64,000 bases of DNA, from positions 51,318,552 through 51,382,551 of the forward strand of contig CM023540.1 in assembly GCA_013350335.1 (NCBI GenBank), given 5' to 3'. Below, one piece after another: positions 13,206-28,200 of this stretch. The notes beneath the pieces are model-generated. The model was not told the DNA's origin. It ran no database searches and saw only the letters and a list, made by a program, of their open reading frames with translations. Source of the stretch: Chimonanthus salicifolius (lineage: Eukaryota; Streptophyta; Magnoliopsida; Laurales; Calycanthaceae). The translations under genes and the position numbers were made by a program. How positions within the stretch are numbered: position 1 is the stretch's first letter; every line of letters begins with the position of its first letter.

Positions 13206-16200
13206 GTTTCCCTTTTCACGACTCTAAGATCAGTCGTACTTTCCTCAGTTTGCATGCATGGAAAGAAAAATATTTCTTGGAAATGACCAATCAACTTGGA
13301 AAATAGCTATTTTTAATTTAAAATAAAAATGGGTTATTTTTCAGCAAAGTACTTTCTTCTCCCTACATAGTAATCACATTATTTTCTTATTGGATTTTTA
13401 TTGCAATTGGCAAACCGATGAATCTTTTTTTTTTTTTTTTTGTATGCACGCGTGGAATTTGATCATTTGCAACAGGGATCAAGGAGTTTTCTTTTTCCTC
13501 TTGGAAGTACTTATTCATTTATTCTAATCGTATAGAAGGGGGGATAAATCTGAACTTGGGTTGAATTAGGTCCATGCATCTGTACGTGGGGCCAACTTAC
13601 CAGTCTATGTCAAACCCTTTTCGACTCCATTTTGCCCAAGTGAATTCGTATAAAATGGATTACTCCCATCCAACTCATCCTCGTTATTGGATCAAATACA
13701 TAAAGATATAAATATTTATCAATAGTTTTAATTTACATCTAAAAATTAACGGGTTAAAATGATCAGTGGGGCACCCTTTGGACAGCCTCATAGACTCTTA
13801 GTAGCTTTCCATCTAATTCGCATTGAGTCATTAACAAAGAGTGGGCTGCGCTCTGTCATGGCTTATCAGATAAGTGGGTCTCAGAGCTTCTTTTAGACAT
13901 CCCCTGGGAAGCATGAAGGGCTAGACTAACGTCTTAGTTTGGCTACAATTTAGAGTGCTTCACTGGGGGTTATTTCCAAGTGCAGCACTGCAGTTTAATG
14001 TAATGGATGTAGCTAGGGGTGCAAAGTTGGGTGAGGCCCAACCTGTGCCAGCCCAACTTGACCTGAAAAAGGTATCCAGGTCCACTTGGGCCCAGGCCTG
14101 GACCCATTTTTGGCTAAAGAGGCTCAATTCGATTTTGGATTGGGTCTAAGCCTAGTGTCCTTAGAGCCTGACCCAACCCGAAAACCCGTCCCAAAAGTAT
14201 GAACACAATTTGAACCTGAATTAACCCCGTTTAGATTATAAAAATATATGTTTATTTATTTATATATCACAAGCTAGTGGGGTTCTGTGTGATAAGAGAG
14301 TATCTCTTCACCTTAAAGGATTATTTTATAAAACAACTATTAGATTTGCAATGTTTTATGGAGCAGATGTTGGGCAATGAAGAAAAGACAAATAGACAAT
14401 ATTAGGATGGCGGAGATGCATTTGCTACGCTGGATGAGTGGATAAACCCTAAAGGATAGAGTTAGAAATGGATGCATTATGGATAATTAAAAAAAAACCT
14501 TGATAGATGATAAACGAACTAAGAAAAACTCGCTTGAGGTTGTTTTGTCATGTTAGTAGAAGACTAGACATAACTCCAGTACGTAGAGATGCTACATATT
14601 GAAGCATTGGGATTTATGAGAGGCTAACCATTGAAAATATGGAAGGAATGGTTAAAGAAGGGCAATGTTAGATTGTAGAGTGACTACTGCTATGATTTAT
14701 GATATGATCAATTTGAGATAAAGAACTTGTAGAGTCGAACCTTAGATGAGATGATGGCCTTTGATGATGATGATGTTACACTTGAGTTTGATTGTAAACT
14801 TGAGCTTATTTTGTGTGTTAAATAATAGTCATATTTTTTTTTTAATGTAAAATGATATCCAATTTACTTGAAGTGGATCCACTGGATTTGTTACTATATT
14901 ATCTTATAAGAAGCACAAGTTTATGCAATTTTTTTTGAATAGTTTCAAAAAGAAATATATTAAAGAGAAGAGGAGGTACAAAACACAGGGTATACAAGAC
15001 ATACCCGACCCCCAAGTTCAAGGAAACGTAGAAACTTCTCACTATAAGAAAAATACAAACAGGACCATTAAAGCATCCCTCCTACACTTGAATGATAGTT
15101 TCAAAAAGAAAAAAGAAACATATTGAAAGTTCCCATTTTCAATGTGCTAGAAGCCTAGAACATCATGATTGACCCTAGAGGAGGGGTGAATAGGTCAATC
15201 CCATTTTTAATGGTGTTTACAAATTTCTTGATTATTTAAAGTGCAGTGGAATGTTTATCAAGAGATTTGTTTAGTGTGATAATTTCATTAAGCGAGCATA
15301 TTAAGATTATGACCCTTTACATAATTGATTATCGATGCTTGTGCGCAATGTGTAGAATGAGATAATCAATATGCAAAGTGATGTGTGTTAATAAGAGTAC
15401 TTAAATACTAAATACAAACACACATATATCAAACACCATAAGATCATTTTAAAGTGGTTTGGTTAGCCAACCTACATCTACTATTAGGACTCGCTCAACC
15501 TTGAGCTATCCCCATAATCCACTAAGTGGGGACTTACACCCTCACAATTAGAGTAAGAATTCACCTCACTCAATCGGCTGAGAATTTCATCCACCACTGT
15601 CGAATAGGAATTCTACCCACCTCAGTGCCAGAGACAACGCTCTAGAGTTTTTTATAGTGTTTCCGGGGCACCTCCCCTTGATCCACTTTCGGAACAAAGG
15701 TTTTAAAGAAAATTAAAACCAAAAAGCACTTGCCTTTGAGGCTCTTTCTCTTGATGTGTGCTTCTTCAAGATCCCACCCAATGTGTGCCGACGCACTTCC
15801 TTGTAACCGCCGTTGAGCAATCACAATGCAGGGTGTCAAGGAATATGGTTCTACCAAAGGTTTCCTAGTTTAGGGTTCTCTCCTTCTCACTTTCTAACTC
15901 AATCCTTAGATTGATTGTTTATGAGTTTTTTTCCTTCCTCTCTCTCTCACAACTCAATTCATTCTGATTGGTTGTATTTGATTCCCCTAGTGTAAACACG
16001 AGAGTGAGTGATACTTTTGTTGGCCCTTGTTAAGTTCACTGATAAAGATGAGGGTCCAACTGATCCTTTCGAAGGATACCAACTGGTTGCATAAAGGTTG
16101 GTTTATATAGCGAAGACAACCAGCTGCATAAAGGTTGGTTTATATAGCAAAGGCAAGTAGTTGTAGTAACGGTAATGTACCGACAGGTCGGTCGCACCGA

Positions 16201-19200
16201 GGGGTCGGTGACTAGAAATGTTACCGTTACAATTTCGACCGTTGTGCATTAAGTGCACTCCTAACGGTAATATTCTTTCCCGGTCGACACGTCGTTGTCG
16301 CCGATGGGTTGACACTTATGGTACCGAGGGGTCAGTCCATACGAGAGGCTCGTTCTGGTGCAAAACATGCTTGACAATAGTTTCATCTCTAGAAACCTAT
16401 TACCCAGAATGACATGTCGCCAATTACCGAGGGGTCGGTCCTGGTACTCTCGATCAGTCTTTGATAGCTGATATTTCTGGTTTTTCTAGAGTCCACATGA
16501 GTTTGGAGTTTCAGAACTCAAGATCTTGATCGAGGAGTCGTTGATTACAAGGGGTCGGTGCATACGAGACTCTTGATTAGAGGCATACTTAGAATGACAG
16601 TTCAATGTTCTAGAACCTATGTCAATCTGGCCGACCAGTCCTGACCACAATGGGTCGATCTTGACTACACCGAGAGTTCGGTGAGATAGATTGGTTGTGC
16701 TGACAATGAAACCAAATACATATTTCCAAGTTGGGTTCCAATTCACTGTCAAACATCCTCTCTAGGCTTTTTATGAATTAACCATTTGTTTCTTTAAGCC
16801 TAGGGATAGTCCTCTCTGAGATGTGGGTACCACCTAAAGTCATCTATGGCCATGTTGCATGTTTTGTGATTGCCATAGCAATGAGGTTCAATCCGGTGGA
16901 GCGTGATCTTCATTCTTGATCACATTGGGTCTTAAAGCTTCTCGCAAATGCTTCTTTTCGAGTCATGGAATTGACAAACATAAGGACTTGGCCAAGTCGA
17001 GGCACTAACACATATGCTTAGCAAAAACCACATACTCATGATCCCTTCTTAATTTAGCAAGAAAGTCTGTTACCCCACTCATCAACCTCCTCACATGTTG
17101 AAATAAGACATCCACTATCGAAGCTAAAGGCATTGATTTCCCTGACCATTGAGAGTAATTTCTAAGTGGTCTTTTGCTTCCTCTTGACCATTTAATGGCA
17201 TTCGCCGTATCTCCTTCAATTATAAGCTTCCCTGACCATAATTTGCCCACAAATCTAAGGCTCTCCTAATCCCCAACAGTTCTGCCTCATTAAAGTCTTT
17301 GACACGTGTTAGTTTTGTAAAAAACAATAAGGTTGCTCTTTCCGAATTACACAACATTCCCTCAATTCCAGCTGGACCTAGTTTGCTTTTCGCTCCATCT
17401 ATATTGAACTTAGGGTGGGCACCACACTTCCCTAATCTTCTCCCTTCTAAAATTCCTAACTGGACAACCCTCCTATGATCTATAAAAATCTGACATCGAA
17501 AAACCAACAAACTCCTTGCTAACCGATAACCAAGCACATAATCTCCACTTAGCACACACGCTGCACCCCTTTAGATTTGTTCTCAAACAATATTACATTT
17601 CTTTCTTTCCACGAGGACCATAGAATAGTTGCAGGGATGGTATTCATTGCCACTTTTCTCCTACTTCCTACCTTCTGAACTTGCCAACTTTCCACAATGC
17701 TATTACACAAATCATTTTTTTTTGAAAGATAACTTTATTAAAAATAAAATAGAAAAATTACAAAAAAAAGGGGGCTGTTGCATAAATCATTAAGCACCCA
17801 AAATAGCCCCATTAGATCCACGAACTTATACCGAAGTACACTTGCCATGGAACAATTATTGGAACTATGATTAAATTCTCCTCTTGGTGACCACAAAAAA
17901 CACAAGATAGATGTCCATCACCACTCAAAATGCCTCTATAACTAAGCCAACCCTAACGAGAACTTTATCCTTCAGAGTACACCAGACAAAAGCTTGGATA
18001 CAAGGTGGAGCTACTCCTATCCATGCCAAAGAACTAGCCTTGACCCATTATTGTTATTTTTCATTGCTCAAGTAATCCCTGCTTTAACCGAATAACATCT
18101 TGATGGATCTTTTGTCCAAATACTTCATCATCCTCCGTGAAAATAGTTATATCCCCTAAAAGTGTGATTAGCTCCTCAAAGCTATTTAAATTAAGGACTC
18201 TCGCATCCCTCCTAAAAGCAATCTCCCATTTAGTTACCCACCCTCCACCACATAACTATCTTTCACCTTAGCCAATCTATCCCAGGCAATCTAATATGGT
18301 CTAGGAAAAACATCCTTTATAGGTTTATCCCCTATCCATAGGGCTTCAAAAAGTAACATTCTGTACCCTATACCTACCAACAACCTAAGATTCCTCCTAA
18401 ACAAACTCCCTACCCTCCCATGACCTTTGCCTGTTCTCTATCACGCTTACAACTGACAAAACTTCCTTTTCCACTTCATTCTGAGGTTCCATCCACTGAC
18501 ATCCTCCACTCCATATCTGGCAACTAACTCTCTTTTCCAAAAGGAATCGTTCTCCTTTCCAAACCTCCAACTCCATTTACACTGTAAAGTTTGATTCTTA
18601 ATTCCCAAAGGCACCACTCCAAGACGCCCTTCTTATTGGGTTTTTTTACTTCGTGCTAATTAACAAGATGAACTCTTTTCCTTTCCTCCTTATCACCCCA
18701 TAAGAAATTCCTTTTGGTTCTTGCCATTTTGTCTTCCACCCCCTTAGGCACCTCAAAAATAGACATGAAGTAAAGAGGTAAATTAGCTAGCACTGATTTG
18801 ATAAGAGTCACCCTCCCACCAAACACAAATAATTCCTTTTCCAACTTGCAAATCTTCTTTCAACTTTTTAGATGGTAGGATTCTAGACCTGTTTGGATCT
18901 CGGATTTGCACAAATCGGAAGACCCAAATAAGTAAAAGTTAAGCTCCCAACCCCACAACCAACCTCTATAGCAAGACTATCAAGCGCATTCTCCTCCACC
19001 CCAATCCTGATCAAAGTGTTTTTGCCCAAATCCTCAAGCTTGATACCAATTCAGAACACCTCGATGTTCCTTTATATCCCACCAATTCCTCTCTAGACAG
19101 GGCATCACCAAAAAACAAAGTGTCATTGGCAAATTGTAAGTGGGTTAATACCGGTCCATCCTTCGTCACCTCAAAACCTTCCACATTACCCACATCCTTA

Positions 19201-22200
19201 GCTTTCTTAATTAATATGTTCAGACCTTCACCTACCAAAGTAAAAATGAATGGAGAAAGGGGATCACCTTGCCTAAGACCCCTAGTGGCTTTTGTCAGTT
19301 CAATAGGTGAACCATTTACCAAGACCGAATAAGATGATCCCCCATATGCCTTCATCCAACTCCTCCATTTCTCTCCAAAACCCATCCTCTGAAACAAATG
19401 GCCAACAAAATTCCAATCCACAAAATCATAAGCTTTTTCCATGTCATTCTTAAGCAAGAGTCGTCGTTGTTTTCTTTCTTCCTAATGTGGATTAATTCAA
19501 TTAGCAATTAAAGCTCCATCTAGAATTTGTCTCTACTCCATGAAGGTCCCTTGAGATTCTCCAATGATTTTTGTAAGACCTCATTCAATCTTCTAGCCAA
19601 CACTTTTGCTAGGATTTTGTGGACAACCGACTAGACTAATAGGTCTATAATGTGTAAGTTTTGATTGGCCCTCCCTTTTAGGTACAAGTATAATAAAATA
19701 GTTACCCTTATTGATGATACCCTTATTGTGAAACTCTTTAAACACCTTCAAAAAATCAGGACTTACCAGATGCCAACGTGATTTTATAACCTAAATTTAA
19801 AGCCATTTGGACCTAGAGCCTTATTCCCCCTCTATACTGTCTAAAACCTCTTGAACCTCTTTCTCACTAAAGTCCTTTTCCAACCACCCAACCCTCTCCA
19901 CTGTAATTTTTTGAGAAATAAAGTCCTTCGATTATAGGCAAACCTTGACCCCAATTCTGAAAGAGGTCTTGTTAAGTCCATTGAAAGCCGACATTACCTC
20001 ACCACTACTATTTCTGCTACTAAGGTCGAACTTTGGATCTAGGTCCAAATATCTATAAGGGAAGAGACCAATGGAGCTCAGTGGAAGCATTAAAGAAGGC
20101 CAGGAGGTAATCAAAGACCAATTGAAAAGGAACAACTGAAAGGGAAACCAACATAATCGAGTAGAGAAGGTATCAACATAGGAAAAAGCTGAAGGTTGCT
20201 GAGAACTGTTGGAGAAAACCACCTATCCATGAAGTTTGATGGATCAACCACCAAAGACAACTGTGATGACTTGAGAAATGCTTGATGTCAAAGAACGATA
20301 ATCAACCATCCACACCACCCCACCACTAGTATGGAAAACCAAGATGATCACTGGAGAGAGGAGTTCTCGCGGGCTGAGTTAAACTTACCCCTATGAAAAA
20401 ATCTTCACAAGAAAAGGAGAGATCCCCCATAAGAACATTGTGATGACGAACCGAAGCTTGACAGGCCCTAGGAATAAAAACAAAATCGAAAGAGAAAGAA
20501 CATAGTAAATCTGAAGAAAAGGAAGAGAGTCGTACCCATGGGCGAGAAAAAGACGACCTATCCCAAAATAAGAGGATGGAAGGGGTAGAACAACAAGAAG
20601 CTAGGCAGACTGAGGTGACTAGACATGAGAATGCCCAGAGGAACAAAAGATAGAAGAGAAATGACTTTTCACTACCTCCCTGATCTCTTCGTTATCCACT
20701 GACCTCTACCATCCACTACAATAGACTTAATACAATTAGCCTTCTTTCTCATGTTAGCCAGGCAATAGATTTTTTTTTTTTGTATTTTTGTCTCCCTCCT
20801 TATGCCAAAGAGATCTCGACTTGTGTCTCCAGTCAACCTCCTCAATTTGGAAGCACTTCCATAAACAAGCTTTACATAAACTTCTAGAACACATCTCCTC
20901 CTCTAATATATCTCTTCTTCTTCCAACTTATCCCACATTTCCAATTCATGCAATGCAACCTTTTTTTCTCTGACACCGACCCCCCATTTGATCTAGCCCA
21001 TTCATTTATTTTGTTTTTCAGTAGCTTGACCTTTCTTGAAAAGGTAAAACTAGCCCAACCTTCCACCGTGAAGCTCTCGCACCAGGATTTCACCAACTTT
21101 TTAAACTTAATGTCTTCCAGCCAAGCATTATTAAATAGGAAGGGTCTAGGTCTCCAATCAATTTCCTTTGTGCCTAAAAAAATTATAGAATGGTAAGAAA
21201 TTGGTCTGAATAGTCTTAATTGATTCCCGTCCGAGAAGAAATTATCTCATTTGGCTAAAAGAAGGAATCTATCCAATCTGTAGCCACCCTACTTTGTCTG
21301 TTAGACCACGTAGATTTGCCAGCTATTAAAGGATAATTGAATATATCATTCCTCCCAATGAAGTTAGAGAAAGCCTCCATACTTCTTGTAAACCTGCCAC
21401 CACCTTTCCTTTCCATATGGAAATCTCACGACATTACAGTCTCCTCCAATGCACCATGTGTCCGACCCCAAATTCTTAATGTCCTCCAATTCTGACCAAA
21501 AACAATCTTTCTCACTTTCTAAGTTTGATCCATAGACATTATAAAACAAGCAACTATCCTTTCTTCCCAACATCGACCCTTAACTAAAATTGACCGCTTA
21601 TCGACATATCTGCTAATAATGCTAATTACCATTGGATCTTAGAGAGTCAACAAGCCTCCCGATGGCCCTTTTGAAGGTTTGAAAAGGTACCCCACCTCAA
21701 TTCTACCCCAAATCTCCTTTAAAATAATATTGGAAAAATCTTCTCTTGATTCTTGAATTAGTAGATTATTAATCCGATGTTTCTTGATAAATTTTCGAAT
21801 AGCCCCCATTTTCTCCTTCAGTCCAAGACCCTTGATGTTCCATGTTAAGATCTTCATTGGCCTTCTGTATCTTTCCCCCAATACCTGACATTTCGTCTTT
21901 TCGTGCTTCAGAATATTTTGAAGAACCCGTTCCTACCCAACAAGAGGGATGGACTTGAAGATCTCTTTGTACACCTTGAAGAAGATGACGAAGCTCTATT
22001 CCTTTCCTCCACCCATCTTAAAGCTGCCTCTGCTTTATCTTCTTCATTGAAATGAATCCCTAATATATGAAAGAATAAAAGGATATCTAAAAAGTAATGA
22101 TTTGAGCAAATCTCCAATTTTATTTCAATATTAAGCAAATATCAAGAAGGCACTTTATGGTCAAACAGTCTTTGACGTGGTTTGATAAATTCAGTAGTGC

Positions 22201-25200
22201 CTTATTGACTATGGTTTCTCTCACTACCAATCAGACCATTTTGTCTTTGTGTATTATATTAAAAATATTGTGAAACTTCCTATTGTTTATGTGGATAATG
22301 TTGTTTTAATAGTGAAAGATGAATTTTCCATCACGACCCTGAAAGCAATTTTCTATAAATCTTTTGATATTTTAAGGATCATGGACTTCTTTGGTATTTC
22401 TTGGGGTTGAGGTTGCGTATTCTTGGGGTTGGAGAATGGTAGGCTACCTTATCTATCTTACCATCCCTTGAACTGATTTTTCTTACATTGTTGGTGTTGC
22501 AAGCCAATTTATGCATGCTTTGACTGATATGCACTTGCAAATGGTTTTTTGAATTTTAAGATGTCTTAAAGCTCATCTTGTCATGGCTTTTTCTATAAGG
22601 CTCGGTTTAGACTTTAGTCTTAGGATATTTTGATGCCAATTGTCCTGGTTCTCCTGATGATTGCTAGTCTACTACTAAATATTGTCATTTTTTGGATTCT
22701 CATCTAGTTTCTTTGTGAAGCAAAAAAAGAAAATGATGTTTCTCGATCTAGTGCAAAGGAATAATATAGGGCCATGGTATATACAACTTGTGAATTACTG
22801 TGGTTTCAGTGATTTCTAAATGAATTGGGTTTTGCTTTTTCCAGAACCTCTTTTAATGTTTTCTGACAATCAAGTTGTCCTCAATATTTCCTCTAATCTC
22901 CTTTTTCATGAGTATATGAAGCATATTGGAGGTTGATCAATTACAGAGACGTGCACTGACTTTTTATGATTGATGTTCTCAGGGTGTACGTGTTTGGGGT
23001 CTTTTATCTATTGGGTGATCTCCTTGTTCTCTTCTATTCGGAACCCCAGCTTAGAGGCTTTGTCCACATGCTCTTTCACCTTTTTTTTTTTTTTTTGTTT
23101 TGTTTTTCTTATCTTGTTGCCTTGAATAGCCCTCATATTCTAGGCAGCATATTATTTGTACATTCTTTCTTTTATTAATGAAATTCAATTGTCATTGCTT
23201 CAAAAAATAAAAATAAATATAAAGCACATTGGAGGTTGATCTGTCACTTTATTTGGCATCACTTCTCTTTTGGAAACATTTCTCACTCTTTATCTGAAGT
23301 TGAAAGATCAGTTGGTGGACATGCTTATGAAGGCCATCTCTTTTTGAGAACTTGATGATGTTTTGAGTAGGCTGGGCATAATTGATATTTTCACACTAGC
23401 TTGAGACGGGGTAGTGTTGTAGGACATGTAGAAAATGACAATGAAAACAAGAAAAATAATGAGGAAAATATTGAAGGTGAGAAAAATATCTCTCTGAAAT
23501 GTATTGATTGTATATTCGTCTAAGAGGATACTGTGTTAAATAGAAAGAAAAGAGACAATTAAGCGAACAAGAAAGGAAATACAGTAAGTCTATCATAATT
23601 ACAATCTGTTGTGTTGACTTTCAATATACATTGAATCTAGACATATAATTGGGTCCCACACACCAGGCGTGTGGGTCCCACAACATGACAAATGTATGAA
23701 CATGCATTTTATTCTCTTTTGTATCTTTTATGGAAAGCCGTCTACAGTTCTGTACAGTATTGTGGATCATTGTACATGTTAGAGTTGCATTCTTTTTTTT
23801 TTTTTTGCCTGTAATCTTGTCTATAAATGAGAATCTTTGATTGTAATGGCCTAGGTCAACAGAATGGTTAGGGGAATAAGAGGATATATGAATCGTACGA
23901 TTTTACAATTTTCGATTCACGATTCATACCCCTAGACCAATTTCGATACGATTCGAGTTTGATAACATTGGGTAAAATTGGAGAATGCCATACACTTAGA
24001 GCATTGGGAATATTTGTAAAATTCCATGCTCACAAGGTGTGTGATAATATGTTTGAGTGAATGTTGCCTTGTGCACATTCCAATGCATAGTTGGATAAGG
24101 TTATGGTTTGACCTCTTTATGCCTATGTGTGATTGATGTGAATATATTGTATCAGATACATATGTATGAGTTTCCCAAGTTCCCTATGATTAGATGTTTA
24201 CTATAATTGAGAATTCATATATTTGTGACGTGTTAAAGTATGATAGAATGTATGATAAATCAAGATTGCCCAAGATGTATAATGTAGGGCCTTGATAACT
24301 TCCCATACTTGTGTATGGTTATGAATAGTGTATGTATCAAATGAATTCTCATGATTGTGATTGGAATTCTTAGATGTGTAACTCATATAATAAGCATGAT
24401 GAATGTGTTTTAATGCCATACTTGGATTATGTGATAATGTGTACATCACTAGTGAGTACCTATGTTGATAATGGTTGTGGTGGATCGACCTAACCATGTG
24501 TAGAATGTTTTTCCATGATTTGAAGAGGAACTTGGTAAAGGGTTAGACTAAGTGATATAGATGAGTTAAAGTCAAGTATCTTAGAACCCGAGGGGGTTAA
24601 CTTGTGCTACAATGGGATGGGCTTGCATGATTGAGAATGCAGGGAATGTAATGTAAATGCTAAGAAAGCCTTGTTTGATTTCCCCAAAGTAAAAGTATGA
24701 CCACTCCCCAATGTCAACTCAAATGTGAAAACAAATGAACTACGGTTGATCTGATCCACTATGTGGTACGTAGGCAACTGAGAGCATTGTGCCTCAGCTC
24801 GATCAAAAGATACATTGTGTCATCCATTTATATTAAGGATGATGTAAGATGTTGAGCAAATGTGAAGGGTAGAAAGGGAATGTTGGGATATACCTTCCCT
24901 AATATAGACCCTAATGCTAGATGCTGGATTCCTCGAAGGCGGCCCGAAGAGGTTATGATGCCTTGGGAGTCCTGATATGATGAGACATATATGTTTGTTA
25001 CTCAAGTAAAGCCTAGAGTGGCTAGAGAACTGTGAAAATTCTTAAGATGGACAGATGAGGACTTTGGCACTGAGATGTATGTGACTAGGTCACTTGATTA
25101 GATTGAGACGTGGTATGGGTGCGTCCCTCACGTGATATTGATTATATTGAGGTGTGGTATGGGTATGTCCCTCATGTGATATTGATGATTGAGATGTGGT

Positions 25201-28200
25201 ATGAGTATGTCCCTCACGTGATATTGTTATGCCTCAGTCCGTTGAAAAAGGAAACTGTCCTATTAGTAGATCATTGTGTCTCACCTTTGTATAGTTAAAA
25301 GGATGAGATAAGTATATAGATTCCATGAGTAAGGCCTAGAGTGGGCGTGAGACTGCGGGAGCCTCGATATGAACATACGGAGACTGTGGCATTGAGATAT
25401 TTATGTGACTTGGTCACTTGATATTGAAACGTGGTATGTGTACGTCCCTCACGTGATAGTGATGTTTGCTTTACCTTTTAATCTTTAAGCGGTGCAAGTA
25501 ACAAATATGAGGAACATGTGGCACTCGAGATGGTTTTGCATCCTTTTTGTGCACATCAATGACAATTCAATCATGGTTCTTCATGGCATTGTAGGCAGTG
25601 TATACAATTCTTATGGGTAATTTGTAACGACCCGTCCCGCTACGGGCACGTTAAACTGATATAAAGTCTCAAAACATCGATCTAATACTATTGCAGGGGC
25701 ATTTTTATTTTTTTAAACTGAGAGACATCGCTCCTGCAACTCACAGTAACCACGGGCAAGTCACCATTAAACCAATAACCAATAGTACCCATAAAGTATC
25801 AATCATAATTGGAAACAGTAACATCAGTCCATTATTACATTCATCAAACTCAATGAAAAGTACACTTATCTCAAATACATTAGTAAGTCCTCAATTACAA
25901 AATGGAACTATGACAAAGTACAAAGCTGTAGCTCTACGCCCAACGTCCGATTGAGGGTCTTGCCGACCCTTCCTCTATGAAGTACCTGTGAGGCAAGGGG
26001 TGAGCTCTACATGCCCAGTGAGGGTAACACATGCATCATATGTTATCAATTATACACTGCATATAATCATGTGGACACATCAATGTCTAGGATGTCTGCA
26101 TGTACGACCATGCAAACGTGTGCCCTACCCCTAGCACACGGGCCCACGTCAACCGGGCCTGCAGCACATCCTCTAATCAACCCAATGCAACTCTAAGGTA
26201 ACTCCCATATATGTCCAACCGCTATAGTCCACCCATCCACGGGTACACAGACTGATTCTCAATCAGATCAGGGTCTCTAGCCCTCCACTACTCCTATGAC
26301 CCTCACAGAACAATCCGTACATATACCACAACTAACCCATAAATCGAGGTCACTGGAGTCCCAAACGGACTATCATACGGGGATAACTACCGCGTCAGCC
26401 CTCAACGAGCTACCAACCAGACTCATCTGTGGTCTCCCCAACCAAGTACCAGAGTCTCGATAGTCAAACCTATAACCTTAGATCCCATCTATTGGTCTCC
26501 ACACAACTGGCGTATCCACCCCTCACGGATTTCTATAGGTCTTCTACCGAGTGAGCTGACTAAACTCACTTGTTAGGCGCCCATAAATTCCTGGTGAGCC
26601 AACACCTACAACACAGGTCTTAGCATTGAACCCCAGAGTCATAACTGCGAGTAAACACACTACCACGTCACGCCACAGGCTGTCCCCACCATACAGGTGT
26701 CCTAGCCTGGAATATCTCATCACACCACACCGCAGACTGTCCCCACCTTGTAGGTGTCATAGCCTGGAATATCTCATTACACCACACCGCAGGCTGTCCC
26801 CACCCTACAAGTGTCATAGCCTGGAACATCTCATCACACCACACCGCAGGCTGTCTCCACCCTACAGGTGTCATAGCCTGGAATATCTCATCACACCACA
26901 CCGCAGGCTGTCCCCACCCTACAGGTGTCATAGCCTGGAACATCACATCGCACCATCCCTCGACCAATGAACGGGTGAGCACATCCTCAGCCTACTCAGT
27001 CATCCGAGGAATTACAAACCAAACCAACGGGAGCTATCCCTCACCGCATCACCCCTCGACCAATGAGCGGGCGAGCATATCCTCAGCCTACTCGGTCATC
27101 CGGGGATCACAAGTCATACTAGCGGGAGCTGTCCCTCACTGCATCATCCCTCGACTAATGAGCGGGAGAGCACATCCACAGCTTACTCAGTTATCCGAGG
27201 ATCACAAACCATACCAGCGGAAGTTGTCTCTCACAGCACCATTCGTCAACCAAGGAGGGGGCGAACACATGACCCAGCAGACTCTCAGGGACGCCTTATC
27301 CATCACGCACTCGGTTACCGTAACAGCGTGGTCCTCCAAGTCTGCCTAGGGTCAACTAACACCCAACCCAATGGCTTCCCTGAAGATTCCATGACTGCCT
27401 CACCACTTGTCCCGACTGGGACTCCGGGGCACCTCCCCCTCTAACCCAGACGACGCCTCATCCACATGTGTGTCCGAAGACCACTAAGGGTAGACCTGAC
27501 AGTTCAATTCCTACTAGGGAACACATCTATCATCTAATGATCCTTAACCAAACCACGCTTCCTAGTATGGTTTCTCATAATCTCTCAACCCTAACTACCC
27601 GACAAGCTAGGGTGAGTCTCTAAATCCTGATTTGGCCAGTACCCATGCACACCGGCATTCCAAATACAGTAGCTACATGCATGCCAAGTTATCTCTATGC
27701 ATGTTATCAATATAGCATATCACATAATAATCAAGTATATACTATCATCTATCACATGCTATCAAACCAACATGTAACATGTTATTATCTAAAACATATC
27801 ATTTATTGCTACAGGTTATACACATCATGATACTACACAGTCCATCCAACATGTTATAACATTTGGCGATTCAACAGGTTATTATGTAATCAAATAGCAT
27901 GTTATCGCACAACGCACATCAACATGTTATCTAACCAACAGATTATCAAGATACAAATCATCACGTTATCATATTACTCAACCAACATGCTATCACAAGT
28001 AATCTGACACGAGTACGCCCGAAGAGGTCCCTTGCCACATCAATCATCACAACGGTTTCCCTTGCCTAGTGGCTCAGTTCATATAAGGGCCCCATTCCTC
28101 GTACTCCGTGTCCAACGGTTATAGGATAATATGCTTTCATGTATGCTAAAACAAGTGTGATGAGTCCCCTCACCTGTGTGCGTATTTCGAAATCTAAGAT

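Larger units (their letters stand above)
14925..22140 (-). mobile_element. L1-type LINE, minus strand, split by a solo LTR
   Basis: On the minus strand the element reads endonuclease (about 21881-20880), reverse transcriptase (about 19890-18660) and RNase H (17555-17011). A 3' UTR and a poly-A tail follow, seen as poly-T at about 14930. The solo LTR at 15124-17010 separates the RNase H end from the 3' UTR. Coding is broken into many short frames, so the copy is dead. The 5' end meets a copia pol remnant near 22140 and could be a 5' truncation. Its orientation is opposite to the host gene. Confidence 0.8.

Noticed and set aside
19932..20646. 96-aa and 106-aa minus ORFs within the LINE
   Set aside because: They do not align with LINE blocks on either side and have Ser/Phe-rich composition of low-complexity sequence.
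26626..26982. 114-aa plus and 104-aa minus repeat proteins
   Set aside because: Both are by-products of a 57-bp tandem repeat in a solo LTR; period divisible by three explains the open frames.
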